27,758 nt of DNA from positions 1-27,758 of the forward strand of contig USOQ01000034.1 of assembly GCA_900556395.1 (NCBI GenBank), given 5' to 3'. Position 1 is the first letter of the stretch; the number at the start of each line of letters is the position of its first letter. Positions 16,652 to 24,394 of this stretch are shown here, one piece after another. The notes below the pieces were generated by a model that worked only from the letters and a program-made list of their open reading frames with translations, was not told the DNA's origin and ran no database searches. Origin of the DNA: Candidatus Segatella caccae (lineage in GTDB: Bacteria; Bacteroidota; Bacteroidia; Bacteroidales; Bacteroidaceae). The translations under genes and the position numbers were made by a program.

Positions 16652-16682
16652 TTTGCAGTTTCAATTATTATTCTTACTTTTG
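16652..16682 (+). promoter_or_regulatory. Promoter of the DJ-1/PfpI gene
   Basis: TTTG (16652-16655) and TACTTTTG (16675-16682) are 19 bp apart, an ideal match to the Bacteroidota consensus. The gene starts 49 bp downstream. Confidence 0.8.
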
Positions 16683-16690
16683 CAAAGGTA
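16683..16690 (-). promoter_or_regulatory. -7 box of the NAD kinase promoter
   Basis: TACCTTTG reads on the minus strand from 16690 to 16683. It directly abuts the plus-strand -7 box at 16675-16682, so the two polymerase sites overlap. No clear TTTG -33 box is seen upstream on the minus strand. Confidence 0.6.
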
Positions 16691-16730
16691 ATAATATAAA
16701 TCGAATAATCAGATAAAAGAACATAAAATT

Positions 16731-17303
16731 ATGGCTAAGGTATACGAATTTCTTGCCAATGGCTTCGAGGAAATCGAAGGTTTGGCGCCTGTAGACATTC
16801 TCCGCAGAGGAGGTGTAGACATCAAGACCGTGAGTATCACGGGCAGCGAATGGGTAGAAACATCTCATGGCGTAACGCTGAAAGCCGACATGCGCTTTGA
16901 GGACGTGAAGGACTTCGGCGATGCCGACATGCTCTTGCTGCCTGGAGGTATGCCAGGAAGCACCCATCTCAACGAGCACGAGGGTGTAAGACAGGCACTC
17001 GTGGCACAGCACAAGTCTGGAAAACGTATTGGTGCCATCTGTGCTGCCCCCATGGTCTTGGGAAGCACAGGCATCCTCAGTGGTAAGAAGGCCACCTGCT
17101 ATCCTGGATTTGAGCAATACTTCAGCGCCGACACCGAATATACAGGACAGCTTTTCCAAGAGGACGGCAACGTCATCACTGGCGAAGGTCCTGCTGCCAC
17201 CCTACCCTATGCCTACAAGATACTGAGCTACTTCGTGGGTGAAGAGGCTGTAGCAGAACTGCAGAAAGGGATGATGTATGATCATCTGATGAAGAGCAAG
17301 TAG
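16731..17303 (+). CDS. DJ-1/PfpI (YajL-type) protein
   Basis: The 190-residue protein belongs to the DJ-1/PfpI superfamily, near the YajL/ThiJ type. Landmarks are YEFLANGFEEIEGLAPVDIL with the likely conserved Glu14, LLLPGGMPG near 68-76, and the nucleophile elbow IGAICAAP with Cys104. The family is linked to protection against reactive carbonyls and oxidative stress; which activity applies here cannot be told. It is transcribed from its own promoter, divergent from NAD kinase, and is followed by a heptamer array and ispD. Confidence 0.9.
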   Translation: MAKVYEFLANGFEEIEGLAPVDILRRGGVDIKTVSITGSEWVETSHGVTLKADMRFEDVKDFGDADMLLLPGGMPGSTHLNEHEGVRQALVAQHKSGKRIGAICAAPMVLGSTGILSGKKATCYPGFEQYFSADTEYTGQLFQEDGNVITGEGPAATLPYAYKILSYFVGEEAVAELQKGMMYDHLMKSK

Positions 17304-17311
17304 TAAAACTT

Positions 17312-17353
17312 TTCACTCTTCACTCTTCACTTATCACTCTTCACTCTTCACTT
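17312..17353. repeat. Heptamer array, 6 units, upstream of ispD
   Basis: TTCACTC/TTCACTT units (one ATCACTC) fill 17312-17353 without gaps and end as TTCACTTAAAAAATGG, where the ATG is the ispD start. Confidence 0.9.
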
Positions 17354-17358
17354 AAAAA

Positions 17359-18030
17359 ATGGATTACGTTATTATCGTAGCTGGAGGCAAAGGTCTCCGT
17401 ATGGGTTCAGAGACTCCCAAGCAGTTTCTGCCCATAGCAGGCAAACCCATACTGATGCGCACCATAGAGCGCTTCTACGAATACAACCCCGACATCAACA
17501 TCATCCTCGTGTTGCCAGAGAGCCAGCAGGAATACTGGCATCAGCTCTGCGAGGAGCATCACTTCGACATCAAGCACCAGATAGCCAATGGTGGCGACAC
17601 CCGCTTCCAGTCATCAAAGAATGGGTTGGCGCTCATCCCCGATGATACCGACGGAGTGGTGGGCATACACGATGGTGTGCGACCATTCGTGTCTACTACC
17701 GTCATTGACGACTGCTATGAGACGGCTCGTGAGGAATATGCTGCCATACCCGTCTATGCGGTCACAGACACTCTGCGCTACATCGATCAGCATGGTGGCG
17801 GCAAGAATGTGATGCGCGACGACTACAGGGTGGTACAGACACCTCAGACCTTTGATATCGGCTTAGCCAAACAAGCTTTCAGCCAGAGCTACAAAGCCCA
17901 GTTTACCGACGACGCATCAGTGGTGGAAAGCTTAGGATGCCAGGTGGCTATGGTGGAAGGCAACCGCGAGAATATCAAGATTACAACCCCCTTCGACATC
18001 AAGGTGGCAGAAGCCCTATTAGCAGAATAA
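17359..18030 (+). CDS. ispD: 2-C-methyl-D-erythritol 4-phosphate cytidylyltransferase
   Basis: This enzyme transfers CMP to methylerythritol phosphate in the MEP isoprenoid pathway. The 223 residues start with the nucleotidyltransferase loop IIVAGGKGLRMGSETPKQF (5-23), with the conserved Arg, Met-Gly and Lys of the family. GIHDGVRPFVS, DTLRYID, RVVQTPQTFD and FTDDASVVE are the other typical IspD segments, and it ends NIKITTPFDIKVAEALL. Length is normal. The start follows a heptamer array with five A residues before ATG and no Shine-Dalgarno sequence. It probably shares a transcript with recG. Confidence 0.95.
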   Translation: MDYVIIVAGGKGLRMGSETPKQFLPIAGKPILMRTIERFYEYNPDINIILVLPESQQEYWHQLCEEHHFDIKHQIANGGDTRFQSSKNGLALIPDDTDGVVGIHDGVRPFVSTTVIDDCYETAREEYAAIPVYAVTDTLRYIDQHGGGKNVMRDDYRVVQTPQTFDIGLAKQAFSQSYKAQFTDDASVVESLGCQVAMVEGNRENIKITTPFDIKVAEALLAE

Positions 18031-18044
18031 GAACAAGAGAATTC

Positions 18045-18135
18045 TTCACTTTTCACTCTTCACTTTTCACTCTTCACTCTTCACTCTTCACTCTTCACTT
18101 TTCACTCTTCATTCTTCACTCTTCACTCTTCACTT
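18045..18135. repeat. Heptamer array, 13 units, between ispD and recG
   Basis: Thirteen contiguous 7-bp units occupy 91 bp: TTCACTC (8), TTCACTT (4), TTCATTC (1). The array ends six A residues before the recG ATG, the same junction as at ispD. Confidence 0.95.
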
Positions 18136-18141
18136 AAAAAA

Positions 18142-20238
18142 ATGAGTAGTATTTTAGACCAAGACATCATGTACCTGCCTGGCGTAGGTCCTAAGAAGAA
18201 AGAGATACTGAGCAAGGAGCTCGGCATCTGCTCCTATGGTGACTTGCTGGAATACTACCCTTATAAATATGTAGACCGCACCAAGGTGTTCCACATCAGC
18301 GAGCTGACCTCTGAGATGCCTTTCGTACAGATAAAGGGAAGGATTCTCAGCTTCGAGGAGTTCGACACAGGGAAACGCAACAAACGTGTGGTAGCACATT
18401 TCTCCGACGGCTTCGGCGTGGTCGACCTGGTGTGGTTTCGGGGTGCACAATATATCTACAAAACATACAAGACCGATACCGAATACATCGTCTTCGGAAA
18501 ACCATCCGTCTATGGTGGACGCTTTCAGTTTGCCCATCCCGACATCGACGATGCCCACTCGCTACAACTATCTGATATGGGCATGCAGCCCTATTATAGT
18601 ACGACGGAGAAGATGAAGAAGATGGGGCTTACATCACGCGCCATAGAAAAGATAGCGAAGACGCTGATAGAAAAAATCCCAGAGCTGCCAGAGACTCTGC
18701 CCGACTTCATCACCAAACGACTGCACCTCGCTTCGCGCAACGAAGCATTCCGCCATATACACTACCCTCACTCTCACCAGGAGTTGCAAAAGGCACAGGT
18801 GAGACTGAAGTTTGAAGAACTCTTCTACGTGCAACTCAACATCCTAAGATATGCGAGCGACCAACGCCGCAAATATCGGGGATATGTGTTCAGCCGCGTG
18901 GGAGAAATCTTTAATTGCTTCTACAAGAACAACCTTCCCTTCTCACTCACAGAGGCACAGAAGAGGGTGATGCACGAGATCAGGGCCGACATGTGTAGCG
19001 GTAGACAGATGAACAGACTCCTGCAAGGCGATGTAGGCTCAGGCAAGACCCTCGTGGCGCTGATGACCATGCTCATTGCCCTCGACAATGGATTTCAGGC
19101 TTGTATGATGGCGCCAACCGAAATATTGGCAGAACAGCACGTGCAGACCATCAGAGAGTTTTTAAAAGGCATGGACATACGAGTGGAACTGCTCACGGGC
19201 ATCGTGAAAGGCAAGAAGCGACAAGCCATTCTCGACGCCTTGGCGTGCGGAGAGGTTCAGATATTGGTGGGAACTCATGCCATCATCGAAGAGACAGTGC
19301 AGTTTGCTCACTTAGGAATCGCTGTCATCGACGAACAGCACCGCTTCGGCGTGGAACAGAGAGCCAAGTTATGGAACAAAAGTCAGAATCCACCACATGT
19401 GTTGGTGATGACGGCTACACCCATACCAAGAACCCTCGCCATGACCATCTATGGCGACCTTGATGTCAGTGTCATCGACGAACTGCCACCTGGAAGAAAA
19501 CCTATCCAAACTCTGCATAAGTTTGACACCCAGCTCACTACACTCTACCAGAGCATACGACGACAAATAGAGTTAGGAAGACAGGTATACATCGTTTTCC
19601 CTCTCATCAAAGAGAGCGAGAAGAGCGACCTTAAAAACTTGGAAGAGGGATTTGAGACCCTCAAGGAAGCCTTTCCTGACTACCGTCTCAGCAAGGTACA
19701 CGGAAAAATGAAACCTGTGGAGAAAGAGGAAGAGATGGAAAAGTTTGTGAAGGGTGAGACGCAGATTCTCGTGGCTACTACCGTCATAGAGGTAGGCGTC
19801 AATGTGCCCAATGCATCGGTGATGGTCATCCTCGACGCTCAGCGCTTCGGCTTGTCACAGCTACACCAGCTGAGAGGGCGTGTAGGGCGTGGATGCGACC
19901 AGAGCTACTGCATCTTGGTGACCAACTACAAACTGAGTGAAGACACTCGAAAACGCATCGACATCATGTGCGATACCAACGATGGATTCCGCATCGCTGA
20001 AGCCGACTTGAAACTCAGAGGACCTGGAGACCTGGAGGGAACGCAACAAAGTGGTATCGCCTTCGACCTGAAAATTGCCAACATAGCACGGGATGGACAA
20101 CTCGTACAACTGGCAAGGCAGGAAGCGCAAGCCATCATCGAAGCCGACCCGCTATGCCAGCTTCCACTCTACGCGCCACTATGGTCACGACTCCAAGAGC
20201 TAAAGAAAACTAATATCAATTGGGGAGCCATCAGCTAA
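18142..20238 (+). CDS. recG: ATP-dependent DNA helicase RecG
   Basis: RecG remodels stalled replication forks and Holliday junctions. The 698 residues show the N-terminal wedge/OB domain (YLPGVGPKKKEIL at 10-22; VQIKGRILSFEEF near 59) and the helicase motor: Walker A GDVGSGKT (296-303), DEQH box (397-400), TATPIPRTLA, TVIEVGVNVPNA and QLRGRVGRG. The C-terminal TRG-like region includes RFGLSQLHQLRGRVGRG and DLKLRGPGDLEGTQQSG. Length is standard and the frame is intact. It begins six bases after the 13-unit heptamer array. A small unknown gene follows after 27 bp and may be co-transcribed. Confidence 0.97.
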   Translation: MSSILDQDIMYLPGVGPKKKEILSKELGICSYGDLLEYYPYKYVDRTKVFHISELTSEMPFVQIKGRILSFEEFDTGKRNKRVVAHFSDGFGVVDLVWFRGAQYIYKTYKTDTEYIVFGKPSVYGGRFQFAHPDIDDAHSLQLSDMGMQPYYSTTEKMKKMGLTSRAIEKIAKTLIEKIPELPETLPDFITKRLHLASRNEAFRHIHYPHSHQELQKAQVRLKFEELFYVQLNILRYASDQRRKYRGYVFSRVGEIFNCFYKNNLPFSLTEAQKRVMHEIRADMCSGRQMNRLLQGDVGSGKTLVALMTMLIALDNGFQACMMAPTEILAEQHVQTIREFLKGMDIRVELLTGIVKGKKRQAILDALACGEVQILVGTHAIIEETVQFAHLGIAVIDEQHRFGVEQRAKLWNKSQNPPHVLVMTATPIPRTLAMTIYGDLDVSVIDELPPGRKPIQTLHKFDTQLTTLYQSIRRQIELGRQVYIVFPLIKESEKSDLKNLEEGFETLKEAFPDYRLSKVHGKMKPVEKEEEMEKFVKGETQILVATTVIEVGVNVPNASVMVILDAQRFGLSQLHQLRGRVGRGCDQSYCILVTNYKLSEDTRKRIDIMCDTNDGFRIAEADLKLRGPGDLEGTQQSGIAFDLKIANIARDGQLVQLARQEAQAIIEADPLCQLPLYAPLWSRLQELKKTNINWGAIS

Positions 20239-20265
20239 GTGACGGTAAAAAAATAAAAGTAAACA

Positions 20266-20649
20266 ATGAAACAGCAACCGATAGAAGGGAGTCTCTTCCA
20301 CTACGACGATACGCCACAAGCGACACCACGCAAGAAACCAGGACGCAAACCACTCGTCTGCGAACCAGAGCCACGTGCTTCGCTTACCAAAGAGGAAATG
20401 AGAGAAAAACTCATCGGTCTCAAGGAGATAGTAAGTGCTACAGGCATACGATACATCCGCCTGCATGTCACAGCGAAGATGATTATTGGTATCAGAGAAA
20501 GCTCGGGAAAGGAATTTACCATCAACCTCGACGACTTGTATAACGCATACGTAAACTGCAACCGCTTTACCAGTCCGATAGTCAAGAAATATATCTTCAT
20601 GGGTCACTCTCCTGCAGTAGCATTACTCAGATACCTAAAAAATGGATAA
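20266..20649 (+). CDS. Small protein of unknown function
   Basis: I do not recognise this 127-residue protein. The N-terminal third is basic and proline-rich, with RKKPGRKP (22-29) resembling an AT-hook. The rest looks like a compact folded domain: a helix TKEEMREKLIGLKEIV, then strands IRYIRLHVTAKMIIGIR and KEFTINLDDLYNAYV, and a C-terminal helix. There is no signal peptide or membrane segment. The gene starts 27 bp after recG in the same direction and has no clear promoter of its own, so it is probably expressed with recG. DNA binding is only a guess from the AT-hook-like stretch. Confidence 0.65.
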   Translation: MKQQPIEGSLFHYDDTPQATPRKKPGRKPLVCEPEPRASLTKEEMREKLIGLKEIVSATGIRYIRLHVTAKMIIGIRESSGKEFTINLDDLYNAYVNCNRFTSPIVKKYIFMGHSPAVALLRYLKNG

Positions 20650-20859
20650 ATAACAAAAGGACAGCAACATCCAGCAAGAGTAAAAAAAGGCAAAACGAGG
20701 AACAGAAAAAATGTTAAAAAAGGAATGAAGATATTTCATGCAATATTTATGCGTTTTGCCTATAAACAAACTGCATAAAGGGGCTATCCAAATGATTAAT
20801 AGCATGTTAAAGACCGAATAATTTTTGTTAATCCATTAGGCTGTTTGGATTTTTTTTGT

Positions 20860-20867
20860 TATATTTG
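20860..20867 (+). promoter_or_regulatory. Likely -7 box of the M23 peptidase promoter
   Basis: TATATTTG matches TAnnTTTG. The nearest upstream TTTG (20844-20847) is only 12 bp away, so the -33 element is doubtful. Confidence 0.45.
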
Positions 20868-20921
20868 CAACGTCTATTTAACAAAATCGCATTATAGGCC
20901 CTCTGCCTTGCGACTTGAAGT

Positions 20922-20943
20922 GCAGAATTCTTATTAATTCTGC
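20922..20943 (+). promoter_or_regulatory. Stem-loop in the 5' leader of the M23 peptidase gene
   Basis: GCAGAATT (20922-20929) pairs with AATTCTGC (20936-20943) around a 6-base loop, 40 bp before the start codon. There is no T run, so it is not a terminator; it could affect translation or transcript stability. Confidence 0.4.
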
Positions 20944-20983
20944 GTGTGAGAACGACCAACCTAAAAGAGTATTAATTAGAATT

Positions 20984-21931
20984 ATGAGTTTTAAAAACAA
21001 GATAAGTAAAATCTTTGTAGGAGTATTATTGTCCCTCGCTGCCGTGCCCACTCAGGCCCAAGACCTTTTGGCACGTCAGGCACCGGTAGACCATCGCATG
21101 AAGTCACTCGACACTTTAGCCATCTCTCATTATCGCCAGATGGAAGAGAGAGAGAACCCAGCCAGCGAACTCTACGAAGATTTCTCCAACAAATATGCTC
21201 ACAAGGCAACATCGCTGCCTGAGCATTTTCGTATAGACCTTCGTCATTTCTGTATGCCAACCCCAAGCCGTGTCGTTACCAGTAACTTCGGTTATCGTTC
21301 ACAGTTCGGCCGTAACCACAAGGGTATGGACATCAAAGTATATATCGGTGACACCATACGCGCAGCCTTCTCTGGAAAAGTACGCATCGTAAGATATGAG
21401 AGAGGAGGTTATGGTAAATACATCGTCATTCGTCACAACAACGGACTGGAGACTATCTATGGCCACCTTTCTGCACAACTCGTAGAAGAGAACCAGGATG
21501 TAAGAGCCGGCGAAGTGATAGGACTCGGTGGTAACACGGGTCGAAGCACTGGTTCACACCTCCACTTTGAGACTCGTCTCTGTGGCGTAGCCTTGAACCC
21601 AGCCTTGATGTTCGACTTCCGCAACCAGGACGTAGTGGGCGACTACTATGACTTCAACCGCGACACATACGAGAGCGAAGGCATTGCTGCCAACTCGGTA
21701 CGTGGCAAAATTGGAAATGGCGGATATACCCGCGAAGAAGTCAACGGAGGCTCTGTCGGCAGATACGAAGCCAACACAAGTGGAGAGAAGCTTTACCACA
21801 AGGTTAAATACGGCGAGACACTCAACTCTATCGCAGAGAAGCGTGGCGTCACTGTAGAGAAGATTTGCCGCCTCAATGGTTACAAAAAGGACAAGAAGCT
21901 TACTCCTGGACAGATTATCAGATACTCATAA
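20984..21931 (+). CDS. M23 (LytM-type) peptidase with C-terminal LysM domain
   Basis: The 315-residue exported protein has a signal peptide (KISKIFVGVLLSLAAVPTQA, cleavage near residue 25). It has an M23 domain with the zinc ligands HKGMD (His112, Asp116) and HLH (192-194), plus His161 in IYGHLSA, so the catalytic set appears complete. A LysM domain closes the protein (about 269-315: YHKVKYGETLNSIAEKRGVT). It should cut or remodel peptidoglycan in the periplasm, or activate amidases as some LytM proteins do. I chose ATG 20984 because it starts directly with a signal peptide; an in-frame TTG at 20915 would add 23 unlikely residues. It is a single gene with its own terminator. Confidence 0.92.
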   Translation: MSFKNKISKIFVGVLLSLAAVPTQAQDLLARQAPVDHRMKSLDTLAISHYRQMEERENPASELYEDFSNKYAHKATSLPEHFRIDLRHFCMPTPSRVVTSNFGYRSQFGRNHKGMDIKVYIGDTIRAAFSGKVRIVRYERGGYGKYIVIRHNNGLETIYGHLSAQLVEENQDVRAGEVIGLGGNTGRSTGSHLHFETRLCGVALNPALMFDFRNQDVVGDYYDFNRDTYESEGIAANSVRGKIGNGGYTREEVNGGSVGRYEANTSGEKLYHKVKYGETLNSIAEKRGVTVEKICRLNGYKKDKKLTPGQIIRYS

Positions 21932-21955
21932 GGTAAGACTTCACAACAACCCTAT

Positions 21956-22009
21956 ATAAAGGAAAAGAGCAAGAATTTCTAATTAGATTTTCTTGCTCTT
22001 TTCCTTTAT
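21956..22009. terminator. Terminator after the M23 peptidase gene
   Basis: A 19-bp perfect stem pairs 21957-21975 with 21990-22008 (core GGAAAAGAGCAAGAA) around a 14-base loop. The following T run is broken (TTATTATGTTTTT), but the stem is very strong. Confidence 0.85.
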
Positions 22010-22195
22010 TATGTTTTTACATGGCAAAAAACAAATTTAGTAGGCAGAAGTGGGTGTTTCTACCTCAATTTATCTGAAAATTCAGTAATGAGAGAACGTG
22101 TACACACAAGAAGGACGTTGAAGGACTTAGTTGCGGATTAGAGGTATTTCACGAAAATAATCTCTGATTGATGCCGCTATCAGGATTTATTTTCG

Positions 22196-22203
22196 TATCT
22201 TTG
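22196..22203 (+). promoter_or_regulatory. -7 box of the response regulator promoter
   Basis: TATCTTTG lies 36 bp before the regulator ATG. No good TTTG -33 element is present at the right distance. A single CTAACAA (22227-22233), the same heptamer as in the repeats at 24301, lies between it and the gene. Confidence 0.55.
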
Positions 22204-22239
22204 GCACCGTCAATCAAATAGAAAGACTAACAAACAACT

Positions 22240-22950
22240 ATGGCAGACATAAAATTACTTCTGGTTGAAGATGACGGGAATCTCGCATTTGTCGAGAAAA
22301 ATACGTTGGAAGATGTCGTTGGCGGTTACGAGATTATAACTGCCTGCAACGGTAAAGATGGTATCAAGGCTTGGGAAACATTCAAGCCTGATGTTATCAT
22401 CTCAGATATTGACATGCCTGTCATGAACGGCATTGACATGGTAAAACATATTCGTGAATTAGATGGCGAGACCATCATTATGTTTACCACCAACCTCACT
22501 TCGCCGTCCAAACTGAAAGAAGGATATCATGTTGGTGTTGATGAATATATCAAGAAACCTTTTGTGCCAGAGGAACTTGATTGTCATGTCAAGGCTTTGT
22601 TAAAACTCAAAGGAGGAATAAAAAGGCGCAACGTCTCGAATTGTGTCAAGATTGGCAAACACATATTGGATTCAGAACACACATGTTTAAAGGATGAAGA
22701 TGGAAAAATCTGCTTGAAATTGGGTCGACAAGAATCAAAGACATTAGAACTTCTTGCCAAGAACAAAAATGCAATCATCAAGCGGGAGACCATACAGAAT
22801 ATCCTTTGGGGAAGTGACGAGAAAGATTTCTATCTTGCCCGACGACTTGATGTTGTCATAACAAACCTTCGTAAATATCTTCAAATAGACCCATTTGTGC
22901 AAATAGAGACCACACGTGGGGTAGGCTTTTCATTGATAGAGTCCATCTAA
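22240..22950 (+). CDS. OmpR/PhoB-type response regulator
   Basis: The 236-residue regulator has a receiver domain (1-120) with the acidic pair Glu10/Asp11, phosphoacceptor Asp56 in ISDIDMP, Thr83/84 and Lys106 in KKPF. A winged-helix DNA-binding domain (about 135-236) carries LGRQESKTLELLAKNKNAII, ARRLDVVITNLRKYL and RGVGFSLIES. It probably receives phosphate from the histidine kinase encoded next door. Unusually, the two genes converge and their stop codons overlap (CTAA at 22947-22950) instead of forming one operon. Members of this family bind direct repeats with an 11-bp period; exactly such repeats occur at 24301-24329 upstream of the GG-peptide operon. Regulation of that operon is therefore a strong inference, not a demonstrated fact. 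Confidence 0.93.
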   Translation: MADIKLLLVEDDGNLAFVEKNTLEDVVGGYEIITACNGKDGIKAWETFKPDVIISDIDMPVMNGIDMVKHIRELDGETIIMFTTNLTSPSKLKEGYHVGVDEYIKKPFVPEELDCHVKALLKLKGGIKRRNVSNCVKIGKHILDSEHTCLKDEDGKICLKLGRQESKTLELLAKNKNAIIKRETIQNILWGSDEKDFYLARRLDVVITNLRKYLQIDPFVQIETTRGVGFSLIESI

Positions 22951-24278
22951 TCCTTCTTCACCCCCCCATAGCTCGCATCTTGATCTGGCAAGAATATGGT
23001 GAACTCGGTATATTTACCGAGTTCACTATCTACAGTTACCATACCATGATGTGCATCTATAACTTGGAAAACATAAGTCAGCCCCATTCCAAAGCCAGAC
23101 GCGCCTCCTTTTTTTATCATTCTATTAGAAGCTGAAGCACGCTCAAATTTATCAAATATAATCTTTTGATCGTCTTTTTTTATTCCAAAACCATTATCCC
23201 AAAAACGAATAACAACACCTTTATTCACTTTCTCTGAAGAGATACGAATGGTGACGGCTTCATTGGAATATTTAATAGAGTTATCTATCAAGTTATAGAA
23301 TATTTCTTTTAGGTACTCTATATCTGCATAGATGTTTGGGCAATTGAGTTGGTTCTCAAATGTAATGATCTTCTGATGGTTTGTTATAAAATTATTCTCT
23401 ATTCTTGAAAGAATAGCAGAAAGGTCTACAGTCTCTTTATGCAGCTCCAATTTTTTAGACTCAGACTTAGAGATTGTCAGAATCTTATGAATTAATTGAT
23501 AGGCATGCTGCGTTTCTGCATTGATTACATTTAGATATTTTGTTCTTTTTTCCTCATTATTTATAACTCTTTTATTATTTAAAGCTGTCAGTGATAATTG
23601 GATGGTTGAAAGTGGGGTCTTTATATCGTGTATCATAGAATAGGTAAACTCCTTCTTAACTCTTGCTGCTTCTTGCAACAAACGAATGGCCTTGCATAAT
23701 TTTACGACACATAATAAGATAAACATTCCAATAAAGAAGCTACTAAGTATGATTAGTCCCAACTGTTTAAAGAACAAACTAATAGGGTTTAGTAATTCCA
23801 CTTGTATTCCTATAGATTTGTTGATTCTTGTAGGAATGTATTGAGACGAAATTTTATTGAAGATAATAGAAGGCTGTGAGTTACTCTTAGCCACAACTGT
23901 TTTCTTGTCCGCTTCTATCTTATATATAATATATGCATAATCCCATCCTTTTGCCTGTATATTCTTCTGAAAGAACTCACCTAAACTTCTATAATTTATA
24001 TCTTTATGTGTGGCATTAAAAACTCCTTCTTCTATATATTCTATACCTTGAAATTTAGGCGTAGATAAATCTGGAGCACCTGCTATCCGAGTTTCAGCAG
24101 GAACGTATATAAACCTTTTATATACTTCTGAAAACATGGATTTAACGACCACTTTGTTAATATCTTCAACCATGTTAGTTTCTGTATATAGAACAGTTTG
24201 GCGAATCCACATTGCTTGAAGAAACAATACAGATAAAATTCCTACTACAGATATACAAATATACTTATTTAATTTCAT
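22947..24278 (-). CDS. Sensor histidine kinase with two membrane segments
   Basis: The 443-residue kinase has membrane segments at about 7-24 and 169-193 enclosing a 145-residue sensing domain on the outer side of the inner membrane. The cytoplasmic part has the HisKA site SMIHDIKTPLSTI (His217) and an ATPase domain with N-box NLIDNSIKYS (329-338), G1 DNGFGI (361-366) and G2 GFGMGL (395-400). All catalytic motifs are intact. The sensing domain is not one I recognise. It is read away from the peptide operon, and the shared intergenic region (24279-24394) carries the 11-bp-spaced repeats between the two promoters. A minus-strand TATTTTTG box sits 6 bp from the ATG, so the mRNA would be almost leaderless. 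Confidence 0.93.
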   Translation of the reverse strand: MKLNKYICISVVGILSVLFLQAMWIRQTVLYTETNMVEDINKVVVKSMFSEVYKRFIYVPAETRIAGAPDLSTPKFQGIEYIEEGVFNATHKDINYRSLGEFFQKNIQAKGWDYAYIIYKIEADKKTVVAKSNSQPSIIFNKISSQYIPTRINKSIGIQVELLNPISLFFKQLGLIILSSFFIGMFILLCVVKLCKAIRLLQEAARVKKEFTYSMIHDIKTPLSTIQLSLTALNNKRVINNEEKRTKYLNVINAETQHAYQLIHKILTISKSESKKLELHKETVDLSAILSRIENNFITNHQKIITFENQLNCPNIYADIEYLKEIFYNLIDNSIKYSNEAVTIRISSEKVNKGVVIRFWDNGFGIKKDDQKIIFDKFERASASNRMIKKGGASGFGMGLTYVFQVIDAHHGMVTVDSELGKYTEFTIFLPDQDASYGGVKKD

Positions 24279-24283
24279 ATTTG

Positions 24284-24291
24284 CAAAAATA
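24284..24291 (-). promoter_or_regulatory. -7 box of the histidine kinase promoter
   Basis: TATTTTTG reads on the minus strand from 24291 to 24284, close to the ATG at 24278. The 11-bp repeats begin 10 bp upstream of it, so the same regulator could control both directions. Confidence 0.45.
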
Positions 24292-24300
24292 ATAATAAAT

Positions 24301-24329
24301 CTAACATAAAACTAACAATTATCTAACAT
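24301..24329 (+). promoter_or_regulatory. Three direct repeats at 11-bp period, likely response-regulator site
   Basis: CTAACAT (24301-24307), CTAACAA (24312-24318) and CTAACAT (24323-24329) are separated by 4-bp spacers AAAA and TTAT. The 7+4 arrangement is the one known for PhoB-type Pho boxes (CTGTCAT-4-CTGTCAT). The last repeat ends 20 bp before the plus-strand -7 box and takes the place of a normal -33 element. Confidence 0.75.
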
Positions 24330-24349
24330 TTAGCATTATTTAAAAAGAC

Positions 24350-24357
24350 TACTTTTG
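24350..24357 (+). promoter_or_regulatory. -7 box of the GG-peptide operon
   Basis: TACTTTTG matches TAnnTTTG. It lacks a TTTG -33 box at the right distance, as expected for an activator-dependent promoter, and lies 38 bp before the first peptide ATG. Confidence 0.65.
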
Positions 24358-24394
24358 CAGCAGATAAACTTATAACAATAAAAGAGATACAATT

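Larger units (their letters stand above)
20650..20983. other. Intergenic region upstream of the M23 peptidase gene
   Basis: No gene is seen in these 334 bases. They contain a distant inverted repeat AGGCAAAACG (20688-20697) / CGTTTTGCCT (20752-20761), a TATATTTG box (20860-20867) and a leader of about 105 nt with the hairpin at 20922-20943. Confidence 0.5.

Noticed and set aside
18045..18135. Possible CRISPR array
   Set aside because: Units are 7 bp and contiguous with no unique spacers and no cas genes.
17937..18137. 66-codon frame reading FHSSLFTLHSSLFT repeats
   Set aside because: It is the translation of the heptamer array joined to the end of ispD in another frame; a 7-bp unit gives a 7-residue repeat in any open frame.
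20688..20761. Terminator after the 127-residue gene
   Set aside because: The 10-bp arms are 54 bases apart and not followed by a T run, so efficient termination is unlikely.
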